A stretch of 64,000 nucleotides of DNA from Planctomycetota bacterium (GCA_020631815.1 JACKGW010000001.1:62001-126000); one strand, 5' to 3'. Numbered from the stretch's first letter, positions 36,927 through 46,112 are shown. Program-made: numbers and translations. The notes: generated from the sequence alone by a model not told the origin.

Positions 36927-37677
36927 CCCCTCCGCGCTTCGTAGCGAGGAGCACCAGGTCGTGGGAGCGCTGCACGTCGTACGCGCCGCCCTCCATGTCG
37001 CCGAACAGCTGCACGTCGAAGCCATGGGCCTCGGCCCGCGGCACGAGGTGACGATCCGTCCAGCCCATGACCTCCACGCGCCGGCACGTCTCCATGCGCA
37101 GCGGGGGGTCGGCGTCCACGTCCAAGCCGAAGGTCGCTGGCACGAACACGACCCGGTCGTCGTCGCGGAAGGTGAGGAGTCGCAGGAACACGATCTCCTC
37201 CCCGTCGCTCTCGCCCGGTCGGACGTTGACGGGAAGGGCACGCTGGCCGCGCGCGCGCAGGGAGTCGTAGGCCAGGATCTGGACGAGGAGGCGTCCCCCG
37301 GGGACGAGCAGCGCTGCGGCCACCTCGAAGAAGCGGTCCAGGGCCTCGGGCGTGTCGACGTAGGGCAAGACGTTGCCAAGGCAGATCACGAGCCCGAACG
37401 GGGCCTCGGAGGCCAAGAGCGCGGGGGCTTCGTCGATGGTGCCTTCGACGAAGCGTCCGTGCCCCGCGCGCTCGTGGTCGCGGGCCGACTCGATCATCGA
37501 GGTGGAGCGGTCCACGCCCACGGCGCGAACGCCCTGCGTGGCGAACCACGCCACGTGCTCCCCCGAGCCGCAGCCCAGGTCCACCACGCCGTCGGCGCGG
37601 TGGGGCCCCAGACAGCGTTCGAGGAATGGGGCCTCCCGCTCGATGCGTTTCTCCCATGCGATGAGAGGCGTCGCCAC
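36913..37677 (-). CDS. Class I SAM-dependent methyltransferase
   Basis: 254 residues. Motif I is VVDLGCGSGEHVAWFATQGVRAVGVDRS (about 30-57). Motif II is APFGLVICLGNVLPYVDTPEALDRFF, and motif III lies near LLVPGGRLLVQIL. This is a small-molecule methyltransferase of the Methyltransf_11/25 type; the acceptor is unknown. It stands alone on the minus strand. Confidence 0.82.
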   Translation of the reverse strand: MATPLIAWEKRIEREAPFLERCLGPHRADGVVDLGCGSGEHVAWFATQGVRAVGVDRSTSMIESARDHERAGHGRFVEGTIDEAPALLASEAPFGLVICLGNVLPYVDTPEALDRFFEVAAALLVPGGRLLVQILAYDSLRARGQRALPVNVRPGESDGEEIVFLRLLTFRDDDRVVFVPATFGLDVDADPPLRMETCRRVEVMGWTDRHLVPRAEAHGFDVQLFGDMEGGAYDVQRSHDLVLLATKRGGVSDR

Positions 37678-37744
37678 GAAGCACGGGACCAGGGGTCGTC
37701 CGGACGGCCAGGCTCTCGGGTCATGCCGGGATCATGCCCGCGAA

Positions 37745-37767
37745 GACCGGACCGGCGCAGTCCGGTC
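37745..37767. repeat. Perfect 8-bp inverted repeat upstream of usp
   Basis: GACCGGAC (37745-37752), loop of seven bases, GTCCGGTC (37760-37767). It lies between the divergent methyltransferase and universal stress protein genes, 84 bases before the latter, and may be a regulator site. Confidence 0.4.
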
Positions 37768-37850
37768 TGGCTCGACGACCCTCGCGACCGGCGAACCACA
37801 CCTCGTCGTAGGCTTGTGGTGCGGCACTCGCGCTGCAGGAGGACCGCGTC

Positions 37851-38320
37851 GTGAAGGCTCCCGTCCGCTGTGTGCTCTGTCCGACCGACGGATCGCCGAC
37901 GAGCGAGTCGGCGGTACCTGTCGCCTACCGCTTGGTCGCCGACGGTGGCGAGGTGCATCTGCTGCACGTCTGCCAACCGCCGATGCTGGGCAATCCGCTC
38001 TATCCCCCTACGAGCAGGGCTACGTGCCCTCGCCCGGCGAGACCGAGGAGGGCAAGAAGGCCATGCACGCGGCCTTGGAGCGGCTCGTCCCCGCCGACGC
38101 GGCAGGTCGCGGCATCACGACGCACCTCCACTTGGTCGACGCGGCCAACCCGTCCATGGCGATCGCCGATGCGTTCGCCGCCAAGCAGGCCGAGCTGGTG
38201 GTCATGGGCACCCACGGGCGCACCGGCTTGGTGCGCTTTGCACTGGGTAGCGTCGCGTCCGACGTCATGAAGCGCGGCGTGCCGACCGTGCTCGTCTTCG
38301 ATCCGCCGCCGGAGGACTGA
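37851..38320 (+). pseudogene. Universal stress protein gene with a -1 frameshift
   Basis: GTG start with GGAGGA upstream. The first part reads MKAPVRCVLCPTDGSPTSES and continues to GNPLYPP. The second half is one frame over (YEQGYVPSPGETEEGKK to VLVFDPPPED) and contains the ATP-site motif GTHG-x9-GS of universal stress proteins. Adding one C to the run at 38004-38008 joins both halves perfectly to 156 residues, the normal family length. A sequencing error is more likely than a real mutation. Confidence 0.75.
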
Positions 38321-38323
38321 TCG

Positions 38324-38628
38324 TCAGGACGGGTCGGCGCTCCAGAGCGAGCGGGCCGTGCGCGCGCCGCGCGCGGCCTGTTCGCTCCACCACGCCTGCC
38401 CCGCGGGACTGTTCCGCCAGGCATCGCGGGCGCCCACGTCGGTCCAGACGGTGAGCAGGAGCAGCCGCCGCCCGTCGTGCTCCAAGCGCCCTGGAGCCCC
38501 CGGCAGCCGGGAGCACGACCCCATGCGGCCCGTGCGCCTGCCACGACGGCGGGTGCCGCGGCGGCGGTCGACTCGCCGACCAGCTCCACGTAGAGCAGCT
38601 CGAGGGTTCCTTCGCCAGGCAGGTCCAT
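38324..38628 (-). pseudogene. ABM-like (dimeric alpha/beta barrel) protein with a frameshift
   Basis: The N-terminal half (MDLPGEGTLELLYVELVGES) and the C-terminal half (RLLLLTVWTDVGARDAWRNS to SLWSADPS) are in different frames. They join if one G is added to the GGGG run (38520-38523 on the plus strand), giving 101 residues. The pattern fits antibiotic-biosynthesis-monooxygenase-like small barrels, but with low certainty. It ends four bases from the convergent usp stop. Confidence 0.45.
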
Positions 38629-38718
38629 CGGTCCCTCCGACCCGCGCGAACCCCGTCGCCGGCACGCGCGATGTTGCAGGAGGGGGACCCCTTAGGACAC
38701 TCCGCGCGTGACCGTTTC

Positions 38719-39870
38719 GTGGTTCCACGCAAGGACCGGCCGTTTGCCCCTTGGCCGGTCTGCCCTCGGCGGGCTCCCCTCGTGGCGCTTCTGGGCCTCG
38801 CGGCGTCGCCTTCGTTCGCCGACGAGCTGGCCGAGGCACCCAACGCAACGCCGACCCAAGAGGCCGCGGACGCCGGTACGACCCGCGAAGAGCCCTGAGC
38901 CTCCGGCGCGTCCGCTTCTCTGGCTCGTCGATGGACCGGCGCGGATCTGGATCTACGGCACGCTCCACACCAACGACCCGCGCGTCTTGGCGCGACCCGC
39001 GGCCGTGGATCTCGCCTTCCGTCAGAGCGACGGGTTCTTCGCCGAGACCGATCTCGACTGCGACATGCTCGCCGACCTGATGAAGGTGGCGGCGTTGCCT
39101 GAGGGCGAGACGCTCTCCGCCTTGCTCGCGCCCACCTTGCGCAAGCGGCTGGTCGAGCACCTCGATGTGATGGGGCAGTCACTGGCCACCTACGAGGCGC
39201 TCGAGCCGTGGGTGCTCTGGTTCACGCTGCAGGCGGCGGTGCAAGGTGAAGCCTGCGGTGAGGGGATGCCGCTCGACTGGCGGCTGTTCCAGCAGGCCAA
39301 GCGCACCGGCAAGACCATTGGCGGCCTCGAGAGCCCCACGGAGCAGTTCGCGCCATTCGATGCCATGACGCGCGAGCAGCAGGTCCACTCGTGGAGCGCT
39401 CGCTCGATCAGCTCGAGCAAGCCGAGGACGAGGGCGGCGAGCCCATCACACCGCTGGAGCGCATCACGCGTGCGTGGTTGGCGGGCGACGAGGAAGCGGT
39501 CCGCGCGCTGACGCAGCACGTGTCGGGCGAAGGCGACGAGCTCGATGCCGAGCTGGCCGCGCGCCTGCTCGACATCCGTAACGAGCGCATCGCCTTGCGC
39601 ATGGCCGCCATCGCGCGCGTGTCGCGGGGCCGTGCGCTGTTCATGGCCGTCGGCGCCGCGCACATGGCGGGGCCCAAGGGGCTGCTTGCGCTGCTCGAGG
39701 CCTACGGCTTCCAGGTGCGCCGCATCACCGACGTGGCCGAGGTGCGCGCCCTGGCGCCGATGCCGCAGCCGGCTCGGCCGTGTCCGCCGTGCCCCCCGCA
39801 GCCCTGCCGTCCGCGCCCGCGCCCGCGCTGTGGGCCGCTCGGCCTGCCTCTCCCGCCCCTCTTCAGGTAG
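38719..39870 (+). pseudogene. TraB/GumN family exported protein, two compensating frameshifts
   Basis: About 383 residues when repaired. A signal-like segment (RRAPLVALLGLAASPSFADE) is in one frame. After one apparent extra C near 38893 the frame changes to PPARPLLWLVDGPARIWIYGTLHTNDPRV, with the GTLH motif of TraB/GumN. After one missing base near 39391 it returns to the first frame (ERSLDQLEQAEDEGGEP to ALFMAVGAAHMAGPKG). Both TraB motifs (GT-x-H and GAAH-x-x-G) are present. The family is related to metal-dependent Tiki proteases. The GTG at 38719 is a tentative start. The C-terminus is Pro/Cys/Arg-rich. Confidence 0.65.
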
Positions 39871-39902
39871 GCGGGGGCGCCGGCCGAACGGCCTCGCTGT
39901 CC

Positions 39903-40871
39903 CTAGCGAACCGCCGTCAGGTGATCCGGCGGCTCCTTCAGGTCGCTGACGATGTGCAGCTTCTCCATGCCCTTGAGCACGTAGTAGGTGATGTCGATGT
40001 CCGACGGGCGGAAGCCCTGGCGCGCCGACGTCGGGTAGCGGTGATGGTTGTTGTGCCAGCCCTCGCCGAGCGTCAGCAGCGCGAGCCCGAAGTGGTTGCG
40101 GCTTTGATCCGTCGTCTCGAAGCGACGTCGTCCGATCACGTGGGCGAGCGAGTTGATCGTGCCCGTGCCGTGCACGAGGATCACGGTGCTCACGAAGAAG
40201 CCCCAGATCAGCATCTGCGGAGCGTTCGTGCCCCACTCGGGCTTGACCTGCTCGAGCCACGCACCCAGGAACCACATGCCCGTCGCGTAGAGCACGGGAA
40301 CGAGGACGTGGAAGCGATCGAGGAACCGCAGCTCGGGATACTTCGCCAGGTCGCGGACGACGGTGAGGTTCGTGCCGCGTGAGCTCTTGGCCAGGATCCA
40401 GCCGATCTGGCTCCACCAGAACCCGTGCTGGACGGGCGAGTGCACGTCCGCGGGCTGGTCACTGTTGCGGTGGTGCTCGCGGTGGTGCGAGGCCCACCAC
40501 AGCGGTCCCTTCTGGACCGACGTGTTGCCCCACAGCGCGAACATGAACTGCCAGAAGCGATTGGCCTTGTACGAGCGGTGCGAGAAGTAGCGGTGGTAGA
40601 AGGCCGTGAGCCCGAACATCCGCAGGAAGTAGCCCGCGAGCGCGACGGCGACGGCGACGGGGCTCCACCCCACCCAGATCACGCCGAACACCATCAGGTG
40701 CAGGGCCAAGAAGGGCAGCTGGCGCACCCAGTCGATCTCGTACGACACGGGCTGGTCGGAGAAGGCCTGACGCGGGCCGACAGCACCGCTGTCGAACCAA
40801 CCGATGACATCGCGGAAGATGCGCAGGACGAGGGGGCGCCGCTTGATGGCGGCGGTCGGGGGCTCGTTCAT
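39903..40871 (-). CDS. Membrane fatty-acid (acyl-CoA delta-9 type) desaturase
   Basis: 322 residues. The three histidine boxes of the di-iron centre are visible: H93-x4-H98 in FYHRYFSHRS, HHREHH at 129-134, and HNNHHR near 272. Four membrane helices surround them. It inserts a cis double bond into acyl chains, probably producing the unsaturated substrate for the CFA-type methyltransferase encoded directly upstream. The start at 40871 overlaps that gene's stop by ATGA. Last gene of a four-gene operon. Confidence 0.9.
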   Translation of the reverse strand: MNEPPTAAIKRRPLVLRIFRDVIGWFDSGAVGPRQAFSDQPVSYEIDWVRQLPFLALHLMVFGVIWVGWSPVAVAVALAGYFLRMFGLTAFYHRYFSHRSYKANRFWQFMFALWGNTSVQKGPLWWASHHREHHRNSDQPADVHSPVQHGFWWSQIGWILAKSSRGTNLTVVRDLAKYPELRFLDRFHVLVPVLYATGMWFLGAWLEQVKPEWGTNAPQMLIWGFFVSTVILVHGTGTINSLAHVIGRRRFETTDQSRNHFGLALLTLGEGWHNNHHRYPTSARQGFRPSDIDITYYVLKGMEKLHIVSDLKEPPDHLTAVR

Positions 40872-42160
40872 GGAAGGGGTTCCGGCCGTTCGATCCAGGA
40901 CGGCACGGCCGCTCGGTCTCCGGCAAGCACCCCCTGGATGTCGCCGAGTACGCCCTCGCGGAACCCGCCCTCGCAGTAGGCCAGATAGTAGCGCCATAGG
41001 CGCCGGAAGCGATCCGAGGCGCCACGGGCCGCGAGCCGCGGCCACGCCGCCTCGAAGCGGCCGCGCCACGCCGCCAGCGTGGCCGCGTAGCTGGGGCCGA
41101 TGTCCTCCACGTGCAGCCAGCGCAGTCCCGTGGGGGCGCTGGCCCTTGTCAGGGCCGCCATCGAGGGGATGAAGCTGCCGGGAAAGACGTGGCGCTTGAT
41201 GAAGTCGACGCGTCGGCGTGCAGCCTCGTACAGGCGATCCTGGATGGTGATGGCCTGCAGCAGACAGAGGCCTTCGGGCGCCAAGCGCTCGGACAGGGCC
41301 TCGAAGAAGCGGGGCATGAGTCGGGCTCCGATGGCCTCGATCATCTCGACCGATACCACCCGTTCGAAACGCCCGTCGAGATCCCGCCAGTCGCTCCCGA
41401 GCACCTGGATGCGGCGGCCGAGCCCGGCCTCGGCGACGCGCTGCTCGGCCCACGAACGCTGCGCGGGCGAGATCGTGGTGCCCACCACCTCGACGCCGTG
41501 GTGGTGCGCCGCATGGAGCGCGAACGAGCCCCAGCCGCAGCCGATCTCCAGCACACGCATGCCGGGCCGCAGCTCGAGCTTGCGGCAGATGCGCTCGAGC
41601 TTGGCGACCTGGGCGGCCTCCAGGCTGGCGGGGTCCTCGGGGTCGAGGTCCGGGCCGTACACCGCGGACGAGTAGGTCATCGTCGGGTCGAGGAACGCCG
41701 CGAAGAGGTCGTTGCCCAGGTCGTAGTGCGCCTGGATGTCGCGACGCGCCTGCTGTCGCCCGTGCCCGGGAAGCATGGCCAGCACACGACGTGCGGCGCC
41801 GATGGGGCGCGCCAAGCCACCGTCGATGGCGTCCAGCGCGTCGCGGTTGGCGAGGAACAGGCGCACGACGTCGACGAGCTCGGGGGAGTCCCAGTCGCCG
41901 TCGGCATAGGCCTCGCCGGCACCGAGCACGCCGCCCCAGACCACGCGTCGCCACAGGCGCGCGTCGCGCACCTCGAGCGTGGCCAAGGGTCCGGGCTCGG
42001 TGCCCTCGAAGTGCGTGCGCGTGCCGTGCTCGAGCACGGTGAGGCTCCCGCGGGCAAGGCTCGCGAGGCGCCGCATCACCAGGCTGCGCGCCCAGCCTCC
42101 GTGCGGCCGCGCCGGGGGTGCCACGGGTCGCGTAGGCATCTCGATCTTGGTGGAGCTCAT
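40868..42160 (-). CDS. Cyclopropane-fatty-acyl-phospholipid synthase family methyltransferase
   Basis: 430 residues, normal for CFA synthases. After an N-terminal lipid-binding-like domain (about 1-130) come the hallmarks AHYDLGNDLFAAFLDPTMTYSSAVY, MRVLEIGCGWGSFALHAA (SAM motif), VEVVGTTISPAQ and VEMIEAIG, then RVDFIKRHVFPGSFIPS. It methylates the double bond of membrane phospholipid acyl chains to a cyclopropane or methyl branch. It lies between DUF1365 and desaturase genes with ATGA overlaps at both ends. Confidence 0.9.
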   Translation of the reverse strand: MSSTKIEMPTRPVAPPARPHGGWARSLVMRRLASLARGSLTVLEHGTRTHFEGTEPGPLATLEVRDARLWRRVVWGGVLGAGEAYADGDWDSPELVDVVRLFLANRDALDAIDGGLARPIGAARRVLAMLPGHGRQQARRDIQAHYDLGNDLFAAFLDPTMTYSSAVYGPDLDPEDPASLEAAQVAKLERICRKLELRPGMRVLEIGCGWGSFALHAAHHHGVEVVGTTISPAQRSWAEQRVAEAGLGRRIQVLGSDWRDLDGRFERVVSVEMIEAIGARLMPRFFEALSERLAPEGLCLLQAITIQDRLYEAARRRVDFIKRHVFPGSFIPSMAALTRASAPTGLRWLHVEDIGPSYAATLAAWRGRFEAAWPRLAARGASDRFRRLWRYYLAYCEGGFREGVLGDIQGVLAGDRAAVPSWIERPEPLP

Positions 42161-42939
42161 GCGGAGGCCTCCTTGATGCGTGCGCGGCGCGGGTGCGGAT
42201 GGAAGGGAACCCGCTTGAGCGCCAAGCGCAGGGCCTGCAGGTAGATCATTGCGCTGATGCGCCACGTCATGCCGAGGTGACGAACGAGCAGGCGGCGCAA
42301 GGTGGCCGGTGACCACGCACGTCGCTGGAGCGCCATCGTGGCCTCCAGCACGACCTCGCCGCCACGGCGACATTCCATGTGTACGCCCAGGCGATCCCCG
42401 GGCCCGCGAAACGACCACGTGTAGTGCAGGTCCATCGGCAGGAACGGGCTGACGTGGAAGACCTTGTCGAAGTCGTGCCGGGTCGTGGCGCCCGGGCCCT
42501 GGGCATCGCGCAAGTCGAGCACGTGCGCGTGGCGCTCGCGCCAGGGGGTGTTCGTGATCTCGGCCAGGACGAACTGGGGTCGATCGGCCTCGTCGAAGCA
42601 CCAGTAGAAGGCGACGGGGTTGAAGCACCAGCCAAGCGTCCGCACGTGCGCGAGCATGCGCACGGGGCCCTCGGGTCGCACCCCGGTCGCCTGTTCCACG
42701 CGTTGGCGCACGGCTTCCGCAAGCGGTAGGTCGTGGGGTGCCAAGTAGTCCTTGCGACGGAACCACATCAGGTTGCGGCGGCGTGCCGACCCGAGGGCGA
42801 ACCCCTCGAACAGGCGCGGGAGCTCGTCGAGGTCCACATAGGGAATCGCCACGCGCAGGGCGAAGCGGTGGTCACGAGGCGCATGGCGGTGGTGCCGCAC
42901 CGTGCCTTCGTACAGACCGCTGGCGAGGGCGCTGCTCAT
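42157..42939 (-). CDS. DUF1365 domain protein
   Basis: 260 residues matching DUF1365: LYEGTVRHHRHAPRDHRFALRVAIPYVDLDEL, RMLAHVRTLGWCFNPVAFYWCFD, and DKVFHVSPFLPMDLHYTWSFRGPG. The family is nearly always found next to a flavin oxidoreductase and a CFA-like methyltransferase, as here. A role in handling or modifying acyl chains is inferred from this context; the reaction is unknown. ATGA overlaps on both sides show tight coupling. Confidence 0.88.
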   Translation of the reverse strand: MSSALASGLYEGTVRHHRHAPRDHRFALRVAIPYVDLDELPRLFEGFALGSARRRNLMWFRRKDYLAPHDLPLAEAVRQRVEQATGVRPEGPVRMLAHVRTLGWCFNPVAFYWCFDEADRPQFVLAEITNTPWRERHAHVLDLRDAQGPGATTRHDFDKVFHVSPFLPMDLHYTWSFRGPGDRLGVHMECRRGGEVVLEATMALQRRAWSPATLRRLLVRHLGMTWRISAMIYLQALRLALKRVPFHPHPRRARIKEASA

Positions 42940-44195
42940 GCCTCGATCCCCATGGAGGCTGCCACGTCGTAGGCGCTCTGCACCCCGTCCTCGTGGAAGC
43001 CGTCATGGACCCAGGCTCCGGCGTACCACGTGCGGCGCGCACCCTGGATCGACGACAAGCGCGCCCGCGCTGCGACGCCCTCCAGCGTGTAGACGGGGTG
43101 TTCGTACTGCAGGCGCCGCCGGACATGCTGCGGGTCGATGCGCTCGCGCTGGTTCAGGGAGACGAGCCAGGGCGTCTGCGTGGGCAGGCTCTGCAGGCGG
43201 TTCATCCAGTAGCTGATCTGGACGCGCTCGCTCTCCGTGCCGGTCTGGCGGTAGGTCCAGCTACCCCACGCGGCACGCCGGCGCGGCATCACGGTGGCGT
43301 CGTTGTGGAGGTCGACGTCGTTGGCGACGAACGGCACGGCGGCCAGCAGCTCGCGCTCTTCGGGCGAAGGGTCGCCGAGCACGCGCAGTGCTTGGTCGGC
43401 ATGCATCGCCAACACGACGCCATCGAAGCGTCGCGTCCCGCTGTCGGTCGATACGTCGACGCCACTTGCGTGGCGGCGCACGGCGCGAACCGGGCTGGCC
43501 AGGTGAATGCGCTCCTCGTACGGGCGCGTGAGAGGAGCCAGGTAGCGGTCGGAGCCTCCGGCCACGACGCGCCATGCGGGGCGGTTGCGCAGACGGAGCA
43601 TGCCGTGGTGGTCGAAGAAGCGGACGAAGAAGCGCGCGGGGAAGCGCTCCATGCCTTCGCGTCCACTCGACCAGATGGCCGCACCCATGGGCACGATCAT
43701 GCGCTCGATGAAGTCCTCGCCGTACCCCGCGGCACGTAGCCACGGAACGAGTGGCTGCTCGCCCTCCGGCGACTCCAAGAGGCGAGGCGCCTCGAGGAAG
43801 AAGCGCCGCACGTCCTTCCACAGCGAGATCACGCGACCCGGACGAATCCACGTCCGCGGATCGGCGAAGCGGCCACGCCACGAGCTGCCCTCGTAGGCAA
43901 ACCCGCTACTCGGATCCTCGAAGCCGAAGCCCATGTGCGTGGGCTGCGTGGCGACGCCCAGCTTGTCGAGCAGGGCGGTGAACCGCGGGTAGCCCTCGGG
44001 ATGGAAAACGATGAAGCCCGTGTCCACGCGAAGGCTCCGTCCTCCGTCCTCGACGTCCACGGTGTGGGTGTGGCCGCCCAGTCGGGGAGCGGCCTCGAAG
44101 ACCTCCACCGCGTGGTGGGGGGCCAGGAGGTGGGCCGTGACCAAGCCGGCCACGCCACCGCCCAGGACCGCCAGATGGGAGCCGGTGGGAAGCAT
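42936..44195 (-). CDS. NAD(P)/FAD-dependent oxidoreductase, UfaD-like acyl-chain enzyme
   Basis: 419 residues. The ATG at 44195 directly precedes the dinucleotide-binding motif LAVLGGGVAGLVTAHLLAPHHAVEVFEAAPRLGGHTHT; the longer frame upstream adds no domain. Internal FAD-contact blocks are AWRVVAGGSDRYLAPL and a C-terminal TWYAGAWVHDGFHEDGVQSA. It belongs to the amine-oxidase-like flavoproteins found with DUF1365 and CFA synthase. In Rhodobacter a relative (UfaD) desaturates methylated acyl chains on the way to furan fatty acids. First gene of the four-gene operon; its promoter may give a leaderless mRNA. Confidence 0.85.
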   Translation of the reverse strand: MLPTGSHLAVLGGGVAGLVTAHLLAPHHAVEVFEAAPRLGGHTHTVDVEDGGRSLRVDTGFIVFHPEGYPRFTALLDKLGVATQPTHMGFGFEDPSSGFAYEGSSWRGRFADPRTWIRPGRVISLWKDVRRFFLEAPRLLESPEGEQPLVPWLRAAGYGEDFIERMIVPMGAAIWSSGREGMERFPARFFVRFFDHHGMLRLRNRPAWRVVAGGSDRYLAPLTRPYEERIHLASPVRAVRRHASGVDVSTDSGTRRFDGVVLAMHADQALRVLGDPSPEERELLAAVPFVANDVDLHNDATVMPRRRAAWGSWTYRQTGTESERVQISYWMNRLQSLPTQTPWLVSLNQRERIDPQHVRRRLQYEHPVYTLEGVAARARLSSIQGARRTWYAGAWVHDGFHEDGVQSAYDVAASMGIEA

Positions 44196-44247
44196 GTTTA
44201 GATAATAATCTGTACGAAGTGGGCTTGCGAGGGGATCCTGACCACCT
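44196..44247. promoter_or_regulatory. AT-rich divergent promoter of the lipid-modification locus
   Basis: An 18-base AT-rich island (44197-44214) stands out in 70 % GC DNA. On the minus strand a TATTAT -10 box (44207-44202) lies so close that transcription would start at the A of the flavoprotein ATG (44195). AGAT-AATA-ATCT (44201-44211 region) forms an inverted repeat that could bind a repressor. The divergent DUF1295 gene starts at 44248. Confidence 0.5.
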
Positions 44248-45078
44248 GTGTGCTCGCCTTCCGTCCCGCTCGGACTGCTGCCCCCGGGTAGCGAGGGGCT
44301 CGCCCTCCCGCTGCTGGGGGCGCTCGTGGCCCCGTTCGTGGGGCTCTGGTTCGTGGCGCGCGCGCAGCGCAACGCCGCCTGGGTCGACGTGGGCTGGAGC
44401 GGGGCCCTCGGCCTGCTCGCCATCACGTACGCGCTGCTCGGGGACGCGCCTGTCTTCCGGCGCGTGGCGCTCGGCCTCGTCGTGGGCCTCTGGAGTGCAC
44501 GCCTCGTCGCCCACCTCGTGCGCGACCGGATCCGGAGCGGCATCGAGGAGGGCCGCTACCAGGCGCTTCGCGCGTGGCTGGGGCCGCGGGCGGACGTGGC
44601 GTTCCTGCTGATCTTCGTGGCCCAGGCGGGCTTGGCCCTCCTGCTGTCGCTGCCCTTCGCGCTGGTGGCCTGGAACCCAGGCGCCGCCCTGCACCCCCTC
44701 GAGGTGCTGGGAGCGCTCGGCGCCGTGGGTGCGTGGGTGGGCGAGGCGATCGCCGACCGCCAGCTGGCGGGCTTCAAGGCCCGCGCCGACTCGGCGGGTC
44801 GCGTCTGCCGCGACGGCCTCTGGGGCTGGTCGCGCCATCCCAACTACTTCTTCGAGTGGCTGGTGTGGTGTGGCTTCGCCTGCATGGCCACACCGGCGCC
44901 CAACGGTGGGTGGGCATGGGCCAGCCCGTTGCTCATGCTCGGGCTCGTGTTGTTCGTCACGGGCATCCCGCCCACGGAGCGCCGCGCCGTCGCCTCGCGA
45001 GGCGAGGCCTACCGCCGCTACCAACGCGAGGTCTCGGCCTTCGTGCCGTGGCCGCCGCGAGCGGCCCAGGAGACGTGA
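44248..45078 (+). CDS. DUF1295 / steroid 5-alpha-reductase-like membrane protein
   Basis: 276 residues from GTG 44248, six to seven membrane helices. The family signature is near the C-terminus: GLWGWSRHPNYFFEWLVWCGF followed by RRAVASRGEAYRRYQREVSAFVPWPP. Related enzymes (DUF1295, isoprenylcysteine methyltransferase and sterol reductases) act on lipids at the membrane. Here it overlaps the next methyltransferase start (TGATG), suggesting joint work on acyl chains. Confidence 0.85.
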   Translation: MCSPSVPLGLLPPGSEGLALPLLGALVAPFVGLWFVARAQRNAAWVDVGWSGALGLLAITYALLGDAPVFRRVALGLVVGLWSARLVAHLVRDRIRSGIEEGRYQALRAWLGPRADVAFLLIFVAQAGLALLLSLPFALVAWNPGAALHPLEVLGALGAVGAWVGEAIADRQLAGFKARADSAGRVCRDGLWGWSRHPNYFFEWLVWCGFACMATPAPNGGWAWASPLLMLGLVLFVTGIPPTERRAVASRGEAYRRYQREVSAFVPWPPRAAQET

Positions 45079-46112
45079 TGGACCTGATGCGACGTGCCGA
45101 GGAAGGCCGCCTACCGACGGCGCTGGTGCGGCTGGGCATTCGTCGCCAGCTCGGCCGTCGTCTGCGCCGCGAGGATCCCGGCTCGCTGGAAGCCGAGGCA
45201 GAGCGCGAAGAGGCGTTCGTGAATCTGTTGAGCGAGGCGCCGCTGCGTATCGACGCGGACCTCGCCAACGCCCAGCACTACGAGGTGCCCGCAGCGTTCT
45301 TCGAGCGGGTCCTCGGTCCGAGCCGCAAGTACTCCGGCTGCCTGTGGCCCCCGGGCGTGCACGATCTCGAGGCCGCCGAGAAGGCCATGCTGGACCTCAC
45401 GATCGATCGCGCCGGCATCGCCGACGGCCAGCGCGTGCTCGACCTGGGCTGCGGCTGGGGCGCGTTCACGATCCACGCCGCGGCCCGGTTTCCGGGCTCA
45501 CGCTTCGTGGCCGTCTCCAACAGCCATGCGCAGGGGGAGACCGTGCGTCGTCGCGCGGCCGAGGCCGGCCTGACGAACGTCGAGGTGCATACGGCCGACG
45601 TGCTCGCCTTCGAGCCCGAAGGTCGCTTCGACCGCGTCGTGTCCGTGGAGATGTTCGAGCACTTGCGCAACTGGAAGGAGATGCTGCGGCGCGTGGCGAC
45701 CTGGCTCGAGCCCGAGGGGCGCCTGTTCGTCCACGTCTTCGTCCACGACCGCTGGCCGTACCTGTTCGAGCGCGACGACGACGCCAGCTGGATGGCACGC
45801 ACCTTCTTCAGCGGCGGACAGATGCCGTCCGACGGACTGATGCTCCGCTTCCAAGAAGACCTGGTCGTGAGGTCGCACTGGCGCGTCAACGGGACGCACT
45901 ACGCGAAGACGGCTCGGGCCTGGGTCGAGCGCCTCGACCGCCAGCGCGCCGAGCTCGAGACCCTCTTGAGCGATCCTGGCGGCGAGCGCTCGCCGCGTCG
46001 CTTGGTGGGTGCCTGGCGCCTGTTCTTCCTGGCCTGCGAGGAGCTCTGGGGCTGGAACCACGGCCGCACCTGGTACGTGAGCCACTACCTCCTGGAGCCG
46101 CGTCGCCGGTAG
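45078..46112 (+). CDS. CFA-synthase-like SAM-dependent methyltransferase
   Basis: 344 residues from ATG 45078, coupled to DUF1295 by TGATG. Features are NAQHYEVPAAFFERVLGPSRKYSGCLWPPGVHD, the SAM site VLDLGCGWGAFTIHAAARFPGSRFVAVSNS, and VSVEMFEHLRNWKEMLRRVATWL. It is a second, divergent member compared with the gene at 40868-42160 and lacks the large N-terminal domain of classical CFA synthase. The DUF1295 and CFA-like pair often travels together. The product could be a methyl-branched chain. Confidence 0.85.
   Translation: MDLMRRAEEGRLPTALVRLGIRRQLGRRLRREDPGSLEAEAEREEAFVNLLSEAPLRIDADLANAQHYEVPAAFFERVLGPSRKYSGCLWPPGVHDLEAAEKAMLDLTIDRAGIADGQRVLDLGCGWGAFTIHAAARFPGSRFVAVSNSHAQGETVRRRAAEAGLTNVEVHTADVLAFEPEGRFDRVVSVEMFEHLRNWKEMLRRVATWLEPEGRLFVHVFVHDRWPYLFERDDDASWMARTFFSGGQMPSDGLMLRFQEDLVVRSHWRVNGTHYAKTARAWVERLDRQRAELETLLSDPGGERSPRRLVGAWRLFFLACEELWGWNHGRTWYVSHYLLEPRRR

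Noticed and set aside
38004..39400. Programmed frameshifting or selenocysteine in the usp/TraB genes
   Set aside because: The shifts go in both directions, sit in plain homopolymers and show no slippery heptamer or downstream structure; no in-frame TGA aligns with a catalytic residue.
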